This document shows positions 25,452-33,994 of a stretch of DNA of 64,000 bases, piece by piece. The DNA is from Streptomyces sp. LHD-70 (GTDB taxonomy: Bacteria; Actinomycetota; Actinomycetes; Streptomycetales; Streptomycetaceae). The DNA lies in NCBI RefSeq assembly GCF_031157275.1, contig NZ_JAVIFW010000017.1, positions 1-64,000 of the forward strand, in the 5' to 3' direction. Position numbers and translations under genes: made by a program. The first letter of the stretch is position 1, and the number at the start of each line of letters is the position of its first letter. Under the pieces are notes generated by a model, which saw only the letters and a list, made by a program, of their open reading frames with translations, was not told the DNA's origin and searched no databases.

Positions 25452-26180
25452 ATGAGTGACAACAGTCTTCGCCTGGTGTGGGTCTACCCGGACCTGCTGA
25501 GCACCTACGGCGACCAGGGCAACGCCCTCGTCGTGGAGCGCCGCGCCAACCAGCGCGGCCTGCACGTGGAGCGCCACGACGTACGCAGCGACCAGCCGGT
25601 GCCGACCTCCGGCGACATCTACCTGATCGGCGGCGGCGAGGACCGACCGCAGCGGCTCGCCGCCGAACGGCTCCGCCGCGACGGCAACTTGAGCCGCGCG
25701 GTCGCCAACGGCGCGATCGTGTTCTCGGTGTGCGCGGGCTACCAGATCCTCGGCCACGAGTTCATCAACGACCTCGGCCAGCGCGAGCCCGGCCTCGGCC
25801 TGCTCGACGTGACCTCCACCCGCGGCGAGGGCGAACGCTGCGTCGGTGACGTACTGGGCGACATCGACGAGCCGCTCGGCCTGCCGCAGCTGACCGGGTT
25901 CGAGAACCACCAGGGCGTCACGCACCTCGGCCCGACCGCCCGCCCGCTCGCCCGGGTCCGCCTCGGCAAGGGCAACGGCACCGGCGACGGCACCGAAGGC
26001 GCGTACAACGACACGGTGTTCGGCACGTACATGCACGGCCCCGTGCTCGCCCGGAACCCGCAGATCGCCGACATGCTGCTGCGCCTCGCGCTCGACGTGA
26101 ACGCGCTGCCGCAGGTCGACGACCGCTGGTACGAGGCGCTGCGCTCCGAGCGGATCGCGGCCGCAACGCAGCCCGCCTGA
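25452..26180 (+). CDS. gatD: Lipid II isoglutaminyl synthase, GatD glutamine amidotransferase subunit
   Basis: A 242-residue class I glutamine amidotransferase of the CobB/CobQ-like type, providing ammonia to MurT. The nucleophile is the cysteine of FSVCAGYQILGHEF (about residue 97), the catalytic histidine is in GTYMHGPVLARNP (about residue 196), and GFENHQGVT lies between. It is co-transcribed with murT and followed by a perfect 14-bp terminator. Confidence 0.95.
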   Translation: MSDNSLRLVWVYPDLLSTYGDQGNALVVERRANQRGLHVERHDVRSDQPVPTSGDIYLIGGGEDRPQRLAAERLRRDGNLSRAVANGAIVFSVCAGYQILGHEFINDLGQREPGLGLLDVTSTRGEGERCVGDVLGDIDEPLGLPQLTGFENHQGVTHLGPTARPLARVRLGKGNGTGDGTEGAYNDTVFGTYMHGPVLARNPQIADMLLRLALDVNALPQVDDRWYEALRSERIAAATQPA

Positions 26181-26247
26181 GCGGGACCACCACCGCATGA
26201 GCGGGTCCACGCAGCCCGCCTGAGCGGGCCTCAGCACGCTTGAGCGG

Positions 26248-26284
26248 ACGCCTCAGGGGTCTTCACGACCCCTGAGGCGTTTTT
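26248..26284 (+). terminator. Rho-independent terminator of murT-gatD
   Basis: ACGCCTCAGGGGTC and GACCCCTGAGGCGT form a perfect 14-bp stem with loop TTCAC, followed immediately by five Ts. Confidence 0.95.
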
Positions 26285-26412
26285 GTCGTCTTGGACGAAG
26301 ACCGGCCCTTGGAACGGATTCGGCGCCGTCGCTTCGCACTAGTAGGGTGACGCTGTCTTAGCCGGACGACGTGGTCCGGTCATCCGCCCCACGTTGCAAG
26401 GGTTCTTGGGTC

Positions 26413-27438
26413 ATGCGTATTGGTGTCCTCACCTCCGGCGGCGACTGCCCCGGCCTCAACGCGGTCATTCGCTCAGTCGTGCACCGTGCCGTCGCCGACC
26501 ACGGCGACGAGGTCATCGGCTTCCACGACGGGTGGAAGGGCCTGCTCGAGTGCGACTACCGCAAGCTCGACCTCGACGCCGTCGGCGGCATCCTCGCGCG
26601 CGGCGGCACCATCCTCGGCTCGTCCCGCGTCCAGCCCGCCCATCTGCGCGACGGCGTCGAGCGGGCCAAGGGCCACGTCGCGGAGCTCGGGCTCGACGCG
26701 ATCATCCCGATCGGCGGTGAGGGCACGCTGAAGGCCGCGCGGCTGCTTTCCGACGCCGGGCTGCCGATCGTCGGCGTCCCGAAGACCATCGACAACGACA
26801 TCGCGGTCACCGACGTCACCTTCGGCTTCGACACCGCGGTCGGCGTCGCCACCGAGGCGCTCGACCGCCTGAAGACCACCGCCGAGTCGCACCAGCGCGT
26901 CCTGATCGTCGAGGTCATGGGCCGCCACACCGGCTGGATCGCGCTCAACTCCGGTATGGCCGCCGGTGCGCACGCGATCGTCGTGCCCGAGCGGCCCTTC
27001 GACATCGAGGAGCTGACCGCGAAGGTCGGCGCCCGCTTCGAGGCCGGCAAGAAGTTCGCCATCGTCGTCGCCGCCGAGGGCGCCAAGCCGCGCGCCGGTT
27101 CGATGGAGTTCGACGAGGGCGGCAAGGACATCTACGGCCACGAGCGGTTCGCGGGCATCGCCCGGCAGCTCTCCATCGAGCTGGAGCAGCGCCTCGGCAA
27201 GGAGGCCCGGCCGGTGATCCTCGGCCATGTGCAGCGCGGCGGCACCCCCACCGCGTACGACCGGGTGCTCGCCACGCGCTTCGGCTGGCATGCCGTCGAG
27301 GCCGCGCACCGCGGGGAGTTCGGCATGATGACCGCGCTGCAGGGCACCGAGATCATCATGGCGCCGCTCGCGCAGGCCGTGGAGACACTGAAGACGGTGC
27401 CCGCCGACCGGTACGCGGAGGCCGAGACCGTCCTCTGA
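26413..27438 (+). CDS. pfkA: 6-phosphofructokinase
   Basis: A 341-residue phosphofructokinase converting fructose-6-phosphate to fructose-1,6-bisphosphate. The phosphoryl-donor loop is LTSGGDCPGLNAVIRS (about residue 5), the second donor motif IPIGGEGTL has glycine where PPi-dependent enzymes usually have aspartate, and the active-site segment is PKTIDNDIAVTDVTFGFDT. VMGRHTGWIAL is the conserved sugar-binding region. The mixed Gly/Lys pair is normal for actinobacterial enzymes; ATP dependence is likely but not proven. The start MRIGVLTSGG was preferred over an upstream ATG. It is a single gene between two terminators. Confidence 0.95.
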   Translation: MRIGVLTSGGDCPGLNAVIRSVVHRAVADHGDEVIGFHDGWKGLLECDYRKLDLDAVGGILARGGTILGSSRVQPAHLRDGVERAKGHVAELGLDAIIPIGGEGTLKAARLLSDAGLPIVGVPKTIDNDIAVTDVTFGFDTAVGVATEALDRLKTTAESHQRVLIVEVMGRHTGWIALNSGMAAGAHAIVVPERPFDIEELTAKVGARFEAGKKFAIVVAAEGAKPRAGSMEFDEGGKDIYGHERFAGIARQLSIELEQRLGKEARPVILGHVQRGGTPTAYDRVLATRFGWHAVEAAHRGEFGMMTALQGTEIIMAPLAQAVETLKTVPADRYAEAETVL

Positions 27439-27452
27439 CCCCGGCTGCCCCG

Positions 27453-27488
27453 AACCGCCCCCGGCCGAACTCCCGGCCGGGGGCGGTT
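27453..27488 (+). terminator. Terminator of pfkA
   Basis: A perfect 15-bp stem (AACCGCCCCCGGCCG with CGGCCGGGGGCGGTT) and a six-base loop begin 14 bases after the stop. Confidence 0.9.
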
Positions 27489-27529
27489 CTACTCTGGTTC
27501 GGACAACCGGCACGAATCAGGAGCAGCGG

Positions 27530-28480
27530 ATGGATCACAGCGGGCACGGCATGATGATGGATCTGCCGCCGTTCACGCTGGGCCGAGCCCTTCAGTTCTC
27601 TTCGGACCCGTTCTTCCTGGTGGGCTGCCTGCTGGCGCTCGGCCTGTACGGATGGGGCATGGTGCGGCTTCGGCGCCGCGGCGACTCCTGGCCGGTGGGC
27701 CGGACGATCTCGTTCGTGCTCGGTGTGCTGACCGTCGCCCTGGTGATGTGCACCAAGCTGAACGACTACGGCATGGTCATGTTCAGCGTGCACATGGTGC
27801 AGCACATGGTGATCAGCATGCTGTCGCCGATCCTGCTGCTCCTGGGCGCGCCGATCACGCTCGCGCTGCGGGCGCTGCCGGTCGCGGGGCGTGGGCGCAA
27901 GGGGCCGCGCGAGCTGCTGCTGATGCTGCTGCACAGCCGGTACATGAAGGTGATCACGCACCCGGCCTTCACCATCCCGCTGTTCATCGCGAGCCTGTAC
28001 GCGCTGTACTTCACGCCGCTCTTCGACTTCCTGATGGGCTCCACGCCGGGGCACATCGCGATGATGGTGCACTTCCTCGCGGTGGGCATGGTGTTCTTCT
28101 GGCCGATCATGGGCGTGGACCCGGGGCCGCACCGGCCGGGGTACATCATGCGGATGCTGGAGCTGTTCGCGGGCATGCCGTTCCACGCGTTCTTCGGCAT
28201 CGCGCTGATGATGGCGACCCAGCCGATGGTCGGTACGTACATGAACCCGCCGGCCTCGCTCGGCATCGACGCCCTGGCCGACCAGGAGGCGGCCGGTGGC
28301 ATCGCCTGGGCGTTCAGTGAGATCCCCTCGGTGGTCGTGCTCGTGGCGCTGCTGTTCCAGTGGCGCAAGTCGGAGGAGCGCGAGGCCCGCCGCAAGGACC
28401 GCGCGGCGGACCGGGACGGCGACAAGGAGCTGGAGGCGTACAACGCGTATCTGGCCTCGCTGCACGCGCGGGGGCAGTAG
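27530..28480 (+). CDS. CtaG-type cytochrome c oxidase assembly protein
   Basis: A 316-residue integral membrane protein with about seven helices, matching the Caa3_CtaG family (Bacillus CtaG type) needed to build heme-copper oxidase. The His- and Met-rich segments MDHSGHGMMMDLPPF at the N-terminus and MFSVHMVQHMVISML (about residue 83), and HIAMMVHFLAVGMVFFWP, are possible copper-binding positions. Its closest relatives carry the MxHMxxHM-like pattern seen here. The gene is followed by a perfect terminator. No oxidase subunit genes are adjacent. Confidence 0.85.
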   Translation: MDHSGHGMMMDLPPFTLGRALQFSSDPFFLVGCLLALGLYGWGMVRLRRRGDSWPVGRTISFVLGVLTVALVMCTKLNDYGMVMFSVHMVQHMVISMLSPILLLLGAPITLALRALPVAGRGRKGPRELLLMLLHSRYMKVITHPAFTIPLFIASLYALYFTPLFDFLMGSTPGHIAMMVHFLAVGMVFFWPIMGVDPGPHRPGYIMRMLELFAGMPFHAFFGIALMMATQPMVGTYMNPPASLGIDALADQEAAGGIAWAFSEIPSVVVLVALLFQWRKSEEREARRKDRAADRDGDKELEAYNAYLASLHARGQ

Positions 28481-28496
28481 CACACCGCTCACCTGG

Positions 28497-28532
28497 AAGG
28501 CCCCCGGAACGTGCAGTTCCGGGGGCCTTCTG
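28497..28532 (+). terminator. Terminator of the CtaG-like gene
   Basis: AAGGCCCCCGGAAC and GTTCCGGGGGCCTT form a perfect 14-bp stem with a GTGCA loop; CTGTT follows. Confidence 0.92.
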
Positions 28533-28632
28533 TTACGCACGCTGGCGGAACCGGGCCCGGGCGCGAGACGATGTCCCCAGGTCACCGGTGGACACCGGCC
28601 GGGTGTCCGCTCGGCGCGAGGAGGGTGTTGCG

Positions 28633-28812
28633 ATGCCCGGTTCCACGAAGATGCCCAGTTCCACGAAGACGATGGGGGTGGCCACCGTCGGAGCGCTCGT
28701 CGCGGTGACGGGCTACACGGTCGCCCTCGGCAGCAACGGCTGGCTGTGGTTCGGCTGGATCGTGCTCGGACTGATCACGGCCGCGATCGCGTTGTCCAAC
28801 CCGGCTCCCTGA
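28633..28812 (+). CDS. Small membrane protein of unknown function
   Basis: A 59-residue protein with a 13-residue polar N-terminus containing a repeated PSSTK-like segment, then two hydrophobic stretches (about residues 14-31 and 37-54) joined by LGSNGW. GAGGAGGG precedes the ATG by eight bases, the strong binding site supporting a real gene. I do not recognise the family. It is bracketed by terminators, so it is its own unit. Confidence 0.7.
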   Translation: MPGSTKMPSSTKTMGVATVGALVAVTGYTVALGSNGWLWFGWIVLGLITAAIALSNPAP

Positions 28813-28879
28813 GGGCCCCGCCGTCCCAGCACGTGCGCCCGTGCACGGGCGTCCGTACGAAACCGTGTGCGCGCAGCCG

Positions 28880-28917
28880 AACGGGCCCCGCCCCCGGGGG
28901 ATGGGGCAGGGCCCGTT
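28880..28917. terminator. Bidirectional terminator between the small protein and thioesterase genes
   Basis: AACGGGCCCCGCCCC pairs with GGGGCAGGGCCCGTT (15 positions, one G-T on this strand). It lies between convergent genes. Confidence 0.8.
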
Positions 28918-28931
28918 CGGGGTGTGGGCGG

Positions 28932-29426
28932 TCAGGCCACGGGGGCGATGGACCGTCCCGCCCAGTCGGGCGCCGCCTCCGTGAAGGAGGCAAGGCGGCC
29001 CTGGATGTCCTCCGGGAAGGGGGTGGTGCGGCCGGCCTGCTGGTCGACGTGGAGGGCGAGCAGCTCACTGGTGGCGACCGGCTCGGCGCCCTCGGGCACC
29101 GGGGACTCGGCCTCGTCCAGGACGAAGAGCTCGTGCACGAAGTGCGCCTTCTTCGCGGCGGCGCCGAGGATCCGGGTGCGTACGGCGAGGTGGGCGCCCT
29201 CGGGGACGTCGTTCAGGTACCGGATGTGCGACTCGACGGTGTAGAGGGAGCAGCCGCTGGACTCGCGGTACGCGGAGTGCAGGCCCGCCTCGATCATCAT
29301 GGCGTCGGTGGCGTGGCCGAAGACGAGGACGTAGAAGGCCTCGCTCATGTGGCCGTTGTAGTCGATCCACTCCGGCCTGACCGTGCGGTGCAGCAGGGGG
29401 AGGGCCTGCTCGGGGGTGGTGGTCAT
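28932..29426 (-). CDS. Thioesterase, probable betainyl-CoA hydrolase
   Basis: A 164-residue hot-dog-fold thioesterase. The conserved RPEWIDYNGHMSEAFYVLVF (about residues 17-36) holds the D-x-N-G-H-M signature of the acyl-CoA thioesterase family that includes carnitine-operon members. Its ATG overlaps the stop of the carnitine dehydrogenase gene as ATGA; in some bacteria such a domain is fused to the dehydrogenase. In this setting it should release glycine betaine from betainyl-CoA, the last step of the pathway. That role is inferred from neighbours. Confidence 0.8.
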   Translation of the reverse strand: MTTTPEQALPLLHRTVRPEWIDYNGHMSEAFYVLVFGHATDAMMIEAGLHSAYRESSGCSLYTVESHIRYLNDVPEGAHLAVRTRILGAAAKKAHFVHELFVLDEAESPVPEGAEPVATSELLALHVDQQAGRTTPFPEDIQGRLASFTEAAPDWAGRSIAPVA

Positions 29427-30442
29427 GCGGTCTCCTGGTGCTGTTCGTGCTGTGCGGCGTGCTGGGCACGCTGCTGCTGCGGCAGGCGGCCGGTCGCGCG
29501 CAGGACGTCGATGACGCCCTGGTCGCGTTCGGCCACCAGGTCCGCGATGGTGCGTTCCCCGGCCTCCTCGTCGCAACCCTCGACCACGGCGTCGTACAGC
29601 TTCTTGTCCAGCTCCGGGGCCTCCAGGCGGGTCCATGGGGACTTCAGGGAGGGGCCGAAGTGGTCCAGCATGTGGGCCATTCCGCCCTCGCCGCCCGCGA
29701 GCGCGAAGGTGAGCATGGGGCCCATGAACGCCCAGCGCAGGCCGGGGCCCTCGGTGATGGAGTCGTCGATCTCCTGCACGGTGGCCTCACCGTTGGCGAC
29801 CATGTGCAGGGCCTCGCGCCAGAGGGCTTCCTGGAGGCGGTTGGCGGTGAAGCCGGGCACCTCGGCCTTCATGGTGATCACGGACTTGCCGGCCACGTCG
29901 TAGAACCGGGAGGCCCAGCTCACGGCGTGCTCGGCGGTCCGGTCGCCGCCGACGACCTCGACGAGCGGGATCAGGTAGGGCGGGTTGAAGGGGTGGCCGA
30001 CGACCAGGCGGCCGGGGTCGGCGGCCGTGGTCTGCATGTCGGTCATCGGGTAGCCGGAGGTCGAGGAGGCGATGACGACTCCGGCGGGGGCGGCCGCGTC
30101 CAGCTGGGCGAGCAGGTCGCGCTTGAGCTCCAGCTTCTCGGGGGCGCTCTCCTGCACGAACTGGGCGTCGGCGACGGCCTCTTCGAGGGTCGCGGCCACG
30201 GTGAGCCGGTCGCGCGAAGCGCCGTCGGCCAGGCCGAGCTGGGTGAGGGCGGGCCAGGCGGCGTCGACGAGGCGGCGCAGCTTCAGCTCGGCGTCGGGGG
30301 CCGGGTCCCAGGCGGTGACGTCGTACCCACGGGCCAGGAAGTGGGCGACCCAGCCGCCGCCGATCACGCCGGCGCCGATGCAGGCGACACGGGTGACGTC
30401 CTCGGGGGCGCAGGGGGCGGCGGGGGTGTTGATTGCGGTCAT
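29423..30442 (-). CDS. L-carnitine dehydrogenase
   Basis: A 339-residue NAD-dependent dehydrogenase of the 3-hydroxyacyl-CoA dehydrogenase family. The Rossmann motif is IGAGVIGGGWVAHFLARGYD (about residue 22), the catalytic region has VGHPFNPPYLIPLVEVVGG (about residue 140) with the active histidine, and AEVPGFTANRLQEALWREA begins the C-terminal domain. Its wording and its companions (BKACE and thioesterase) identify it as L-carnitine 3-dehydrogenase, giving 3-dehydrocarnitine and NADH. It is the middle gene of the operon. A general 3-hydroxybutyryl-CoA dehydrogenase is the alternative, less likely in this context. Confidence 0.82.
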   Translation of the reverse strand: MTAINTPAAPCAPEDVTRVACIGAGVIGGGWVAHFLARGYDVTAWDPAPDAELKLRRLVDAAWPALTQLGLADGASRDRLTVAATLEEAVADAQFVQESAPEKLELKRDLLAQLDAAAPAGVVIASSTSGYPMTDMQTTAADPGRLVVGHPFNPPYLIPLVEVVGGDRTAEHAVSWASRFYDVAGKSVITMKAEVPGFTANRLQEALWREALHMVANGEATVQEIDDSITEGPGLRWAFMGPMLTFALAGGEGGMAHMLDHFGPSLKSPWTRLEAPELDKKLYDAVVEGCDEEAGERTIADLVAERDQGVIDVLRATGRLPQQQRAQHAAQHEQHQETA

Positions 30443-30485
30443 GAGGGGTCCTCGGGCAGGGGTGTGCGGGGTGCTTGCGAAGGGG

Positions 30486-31382
30486 TCAGGCGCGGGGCTT
30501 GAGGCCGAGCTTCGCGCGGGCCTCGTCCGGGCTGACGACACGGGCGCCGAGGGACTCGGTGATCTGCACGGCGCGCTCGACGAGCTGTGCGTTCGTGGCC
30601 TTGTTGCCCTTGCCCAGGTAGAGGTTGTCCTCCAGGCCGACGCGGACGTGCCCGCCGAGCAGGATGGACTGGGCGACCCAGGGCATCTGCATGCGGCCGA
30701 TGGCGAAGCTGGCCCACTGGGCGTTCTCGGGGAGCATGTTGACCATGGACTGCAGGACGCCCGGGTCGGTGGGCGCGCCCCACGGGATGCCCATGCACAG
30801 CTGGAAGACGGTGGGGTCGTCGAGCAGTCCCTCTTCGCGCAGCTGCTTGGCGAACCACAGGTGGCCGGTGTCGAAGATCTCCAACTCCGGTCGTACGCCG
30901 AGCTGTTGGATGCGCCGGGCGCCCTGGCGGAGCATCTCGGGGGTGGAGACGTAGAGGTTCTCGCCGAAGTTGAGGGAGCCGCAGTCGAGGGTGCAGATGT
31001 CGGGGAGCAGCTCGTCGACGTGCGGGAGCCGGTCGAGGCCGCCGACGAGGTCGGTGCCGGGCAGCTCGCCGAGCTTCTCCAGGGGCTGGACGGGGTCGAC
31101 GACGAGGTCGCCGCCCATGCCGGCCGTGAGGTTGATGATGACGTCGGTGCCGGTCTCCTTGATCCGCTCGACCGTCTCGCGGTAGAGCTTCGGGTCGCGG
31201 GAGGGGGCGCCGGTCTCGGGGTCGCGTACGTGGATGTGCACGGCGGCGGCGCCCGCCTCGGCGGCCTCGACGGCGGACTTGGCGATCTGCTCGGGCGTGA
31301 CGGGCACGTGCGGGCTCTTGCGGACGGTGTCGCCGGCGCCGGTGAGCGCGGCGGTGATGATGACGTCCTGGTTCATGGGCAT
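30486..31382 (-). CDS. BKACE-family enzyme, probable dehydrocarnitine cleavage enzyme
   Basis: A 298-residue zinc-dependent beta-keto acid cleavage enzyme (DUF849). The metal site has VHIHVRDPETGAPSRDP (about residue 46) and the C-terminal part contains GGHVRVGLEDNLYLGKG (about residue 253), both diagnostic. Members condense acetyl-CoA with a beta-keto acid; dehydrocarnitine would give acetoacetate and betainyl-CoA. GGGAG lies six bases before the ATG at 31382. It is first in the three-gene operon, upstream of the carnitine dehydrogenase. Substrate assignment depends on that context. Confidence 0.82.
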   Translation of the reverse strand: MPMNQDVIITAALTGAGDTVRKSPHVPVTPEQIAKSAVEAAEAGAAAVHIHVRDPETGAPSRDPKLYRETVERIKETGTDVIINLTAGMGGDLVVDPVQPLEKLGELPGTDLVGGLDRLPHVDELLPDICTLDCGSLNFGENLYVSTPEMLRQGARRIQQLGVRPELEIFDTGHLWFAKQLREEGLLDDPTVFQLCMGIPWGAPTDPGVLQSMVNMLPENAQWASFAIGRMQMPWVAQSILLGGHVRVGLEDNLYLGKGNKATNAQLVERAVQITESLGARVVSPDEARAKLGLKPRA

Positions 31383-31405
31383 GCTGAACTCCCTTTCCTG
31401 GTACG

Positions 31406-31485
31406 GGATATGACGGGGTATGACGAAGTCGCTGTGCCGCCCGACGTGCGGGGGTTGCCGCTCAGTGGGCAGGGTTGCCGCTCAG
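31406..31485. promoter_or_regulatory. Direct repeats between the XRE-TetR regulator and the carnitine operon
   Basis: Two adjoining 10-base copies of GGRTATGACG lie at 31406-31425, close to where a promoter for the BKACE gene would be. Two copies of GGGTTGCCGCTCAG (31452-31465 and 31472-31485), 20 bases apart, overlap the regulator's end. The first pair is a candidate operator. Confidence 0.4.
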
Positions 31486-32375
31486 CGCGCGGCGAGCGAG
31501 GTCTCGACGTGGGCGAGCAGGGCGCGCCGCATGTCGTCCGCGCTCGTGCCGGGTTCGCCCGGGGTGGTCGCGAGGACCTGGGAGGCGAGGCCGTCGATGA
31601 GGGCGGTCAGGGTGAGCGCGGCGGCCTCCGGGTCGACGGGGCGGAAGGCTCCGGCGGCGACGCCGCGGCGGATGACGTCGGCGACGGTCTCGCGCCACTG
31701 CCGGTAGTACTCGACGTGCAGCCGGCCGACGACGGTGGAGCGGGCGGCCTCCGCCCACAGGTCGAGCCAGACGCTCCACTGGCGGCGCTGGCGTCGGGTG
31801 TCCGGGGTCTGCAGCTCGATCAACTGCCGCAGTTCGCCCGCCACATCGGCCGCTTCCGCGATGTGGGCGGCGCGGCGGGCGGTGTCCTCGTCCATGCACC
31901 AGCGCACGGCTGCTTCGAGCAGGTCGTCACGGCCGGGGAAGTGGTAGTGGATCGCGGCGGTGCTGGTGGCGCAGGCCTCGGCGATGTCGGCGACCCGGAC
32001 CGCGTGGAAGCCGCGTTCGGCGATGAGCCGGACCGTCTCCCGCACGATCTGCAACGGCCGCCCGCCGTCCTCCGGCGCCGGTCCCGTCGTACGCCGTGGG
32101 CGCGCCGTGGCCCGTCCCGTGGCGGCCTGGTCCGGCTGGCCGCCGGAGCCGAGCAGCCAGGCCGCGTCGACGTCCCCGGTGTCCGCGACGCGGGCCAGCT
32201 CGGCGACGGTGAAGCGCCGGGCTCCGCTCAGGGAGCGGGACAGCTTGGAGGGGTCCATGACGATACGGCGCGCGAACTCGCGCTGGCTGACGCCGACGGC
32301 GGCGATCACCTGACGGACGCGTTCCGCCACCTCGCCGCCGGTGTCACCGACTCGGCTTCCGGGTTCCTGCTGCAT
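31482..32375 (-). CDS. XRE-TetR fusion transcriptional regulator
   Basis: A 297-residue regulator with two DNA-binding domains. Residues about 16-75 are a Cro/C1-type helix-turn-helix (GVSQREFARRIVMDPSKLSR, FTVAELARVADTGDVDAAWL). After a Pro/Arg-rich linker, residues about 106-160 are a TetR N-domain (RLIAERGFHAVRVADIAEAC, TSTAAIHYHFPGRDDLL), and the rest a TetR ligand-binding domain. It lies immediately upstream of, and in line with, the carnitine operon, so it is the likely regulator. The ATG at 32375 was chosen because homology starts shortly after it. A single frame spans both domains without interruption. Confidence 0.85.
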   Translation of the reverse strand: MQQEPGSRVGDTGGEVAERVRQVIAAVGVSQREFARRIVMDPSKLSRSLSGARRFTVAELARVADTGDVDAAWLLGSGGQPDQAATGRATARPRRTTGPAPEDGGRPLQIVRETVRLIAERGFHAVRVADIAEACATSTAAIHYHFPGRDDLLEAAVRWCMDEDTARRAAHIAEAADVAGELRQLIELQTPDTRRQRRQWSVWLDLWAEAARSTVVGRLHVEYYRQWRETVADVIRRGVAAGAFRPVDPEAAALTLTALIDGLASQVLATTPGEPGTSADDMRRALLAHVETSLAAR

Positions 32376-32445
32376 GGTCGACGACGGTACCCGCACGTTG
32401 AGATAACCGCAATATCTTCGACCGACCCTTTCCGCCACTCCCCCT

Positions 32446-33135
32446 CTACTGCTGGGCTTTCAGCGAGCAATCCGGCGGTGTTGTGATGATGACTGACTCA
32501 TCAGTCGGCCTGCGCAACACCAGGCGGGCCCATCGGCCGCGGCCCCGTCTCCGTATGCACTCCCCCGTGAGCGTCAGGAGCACGACCGTGCCGGACGAGA
32601 GCAGCAGACCGTACACGGGGCGGTCGGCGAAGGCGGCTCCGCCGAGGGCGCCGACGGCCACGCTGAGGACGGCCCAGACGCTCGCTCCGATCACGTCGAA
32701 GAGGAGGAAGCGGCGCACGGGATAGCGGACGGCGCCCGTGCTCAGGCCGGTCACCACGCGCCCGCCCGGCACGTACCGCCCGGCCACGATCAGCAGCGCT
32801 CCGTGCCGCGCGAGGAGGGAGTGGGCGGCGGCGAGGCGGCGCCTGCCCTTCTCGCCGCGGAGCAGCAGTCGGGTCAGCCGGGGGCCCGCGCGGCGCCCCA
32901 CTCCGTACCCGCCGAGGTCGCCCGCCACCGCGCCCGCCGCGGCCAGGACCGTGAGCAGGGCGAGGCGGCCCAGGTCCGGGCCGATCAGGACGGCCGCGAA
33001 GACGACCGTGCCCTCGCTCGGCATGAACGGCAGCAGGGCGTCCAGAGCCGCCGTGCCGAAGATGACCAGCCACAGCCAGGGCGAGTCCAACAGGCCCTGC
33101 AGGAACGCCACATAGGGGTCGAGCCACTCAGCCAT
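32446..33135 (-). CDS. DedA-family membrane protein
   Basis: A 229-residue protein of the DedA (SNARE-associated) family, now viewed as undecaprenyl-phosphate or phospholipid flippases. Diagnostic features are the F-M-P-S-E-G motif (LLPFMPSEGTVVFAAV, about residue 35), the GYGVGRRAG segment and the R-Y-V-P-G-G-R-V-V-T-G loop (about residue 118), with about five hydrophobic segments. Its start overlaps the stop of the olsA-like gene by eight bases, so it is part of the ornithine-lipid operon and may move its product or precursor across the membrane. Confidence 0.88.
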   Translation of the reverse strand: MAEWLDPYVAFLQGLLDSPWLWLVIFGTAALDALLPFMPSEGTVVFAAVLIGPDLGRLALLTVLAAAGAVAGDLGGYGVGRRAGPRLTRLLLRGEKGRRRLAAAHSLLARHGALLIVAGRYVPGGRVVTGLSTGAVRYPVRRFLLFDVIGASVWAVLSVAVGALGGAAFADRPVYGLLLSSGTVVLLTLTGECIRRRGRGRWARLVLRRPTDESVIITTPPDCSLKAQQ

Positions 33136-33994
33136 GGCGCCTCGGCTGGTCCCGGAAGACCGATTCCTGCGCGGCCGCCGCCAGTTCCCTCCGGTCGCTG
33201 CCGGGGCCGGTGGGCAGCGGTGCGTGGGCGCGGATCCGGACGGCGAGGCCGTCCGCCTGCGCCACCCGGTGCAGGGAGGGGACGAAGCCCTCGTCGCCGA
33301 GGAAGCCGGCGACCGCACTCGGCCTGCCGTACTGGAGATAGCTCAGGGTGACCGGGCGGACGGGCACGCGCGCGTCGATCGCGGCCTGGAACATCGCGCG
33401 CCGGAATCCGCCGCCCGCGGCCGAACACCAGGTGGTGCCCTGCGGGAAGACCGCGACGGTACGGCCCGCGGCCAGGAACTCCCGCACCCGGTCGACCGCT
33501 TGGGGCAGCGCGCGCAGGCTGCCGCGGTCGATGAAGCAGGTGCCGACGCGGCGGGCGAGCGGGCCGACCACCGGCCAGCGGCCCACCTCGCGCTTGGCGA
33601 CGAGTGTGACCGGCTCACAGGCGAGCAGCGCCACTATGTCGAGCCAGGAGATGTGGTCGGCCACCACGAGTGTGCCGGTCCCAGGGACGGTGAGCGGGAC
33701 GTCGCCCGCGTCCAGGTGCACGTCGAGCGAGGTGAGGAGGGCGCGGGCCCGGTCGCGTACCGCCTGCCCGTCGCGGGTCGCGGACGGGGAGGCGAGGGCG
33801 CCGGCGACGACCTGCCCGAACGCGGCGTAGCGCCGGGCGGTGGCCAGGCGGGACACGGGCGGGGCGGCCGGGCGGGCGCAGTGCGGCGTGCAGGGCGAGG
33901 CCGGGAACCAGGGGCTCTGCGGCAGGGGCGGCGCGAGGGAGGCGCCGGGGGGAGCGACGGGGGTCGAGGCGGCCGTGGCGACCGGTCCGTTCAC
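33128..33994 (-). CDS. olsA: O-acyltransferase of ornithine-lipid synthesis (OlsA type)
   Basis: A 288-residue PlsC-family acyltransferase. The HX4D motif is ADHISWLD (about residue 119), the phosphate-binding block is VFPQGTTW (about residue 184) and the last block VRPVTLSYLQY. It starts with GTG overlapping the olsB stop as GTGA. An acyltransferase fused in translation to an OlsB-type N-acyltransferase is the standard olsBA arrangement: OlsB makes lyso-ornithine lipid and OlsA adds the second acyl chain. The alternative is a general lysophosphatidate acyltransferase. Confidence 0.8.
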   Translation of the reverse strand: MNGPVATAASTPVAPPGASLAPPLPQSPWFPASPCTPHCARPAAPPVSRLATARRYAAFGQVVAGALASPSATRDGQAVRDRARALLTSLDVHLDAGDVPLTVPGTGTLVVADHISWLDIVALLACEPVTLVAKREVGRWPVVGPLARRVGTCFIDRGSLRALPQAVDRVREFLAAGRTVAVFPQGTTWCSAAGGGFRRAMFQAAIDARVPVRPVTLSYLQYGRPSAVAGFLGDEGFVPSLHRVAQADGLAVRIRAHAPLPTGPGSDRRELAAAAQESVFRDQPRRHG

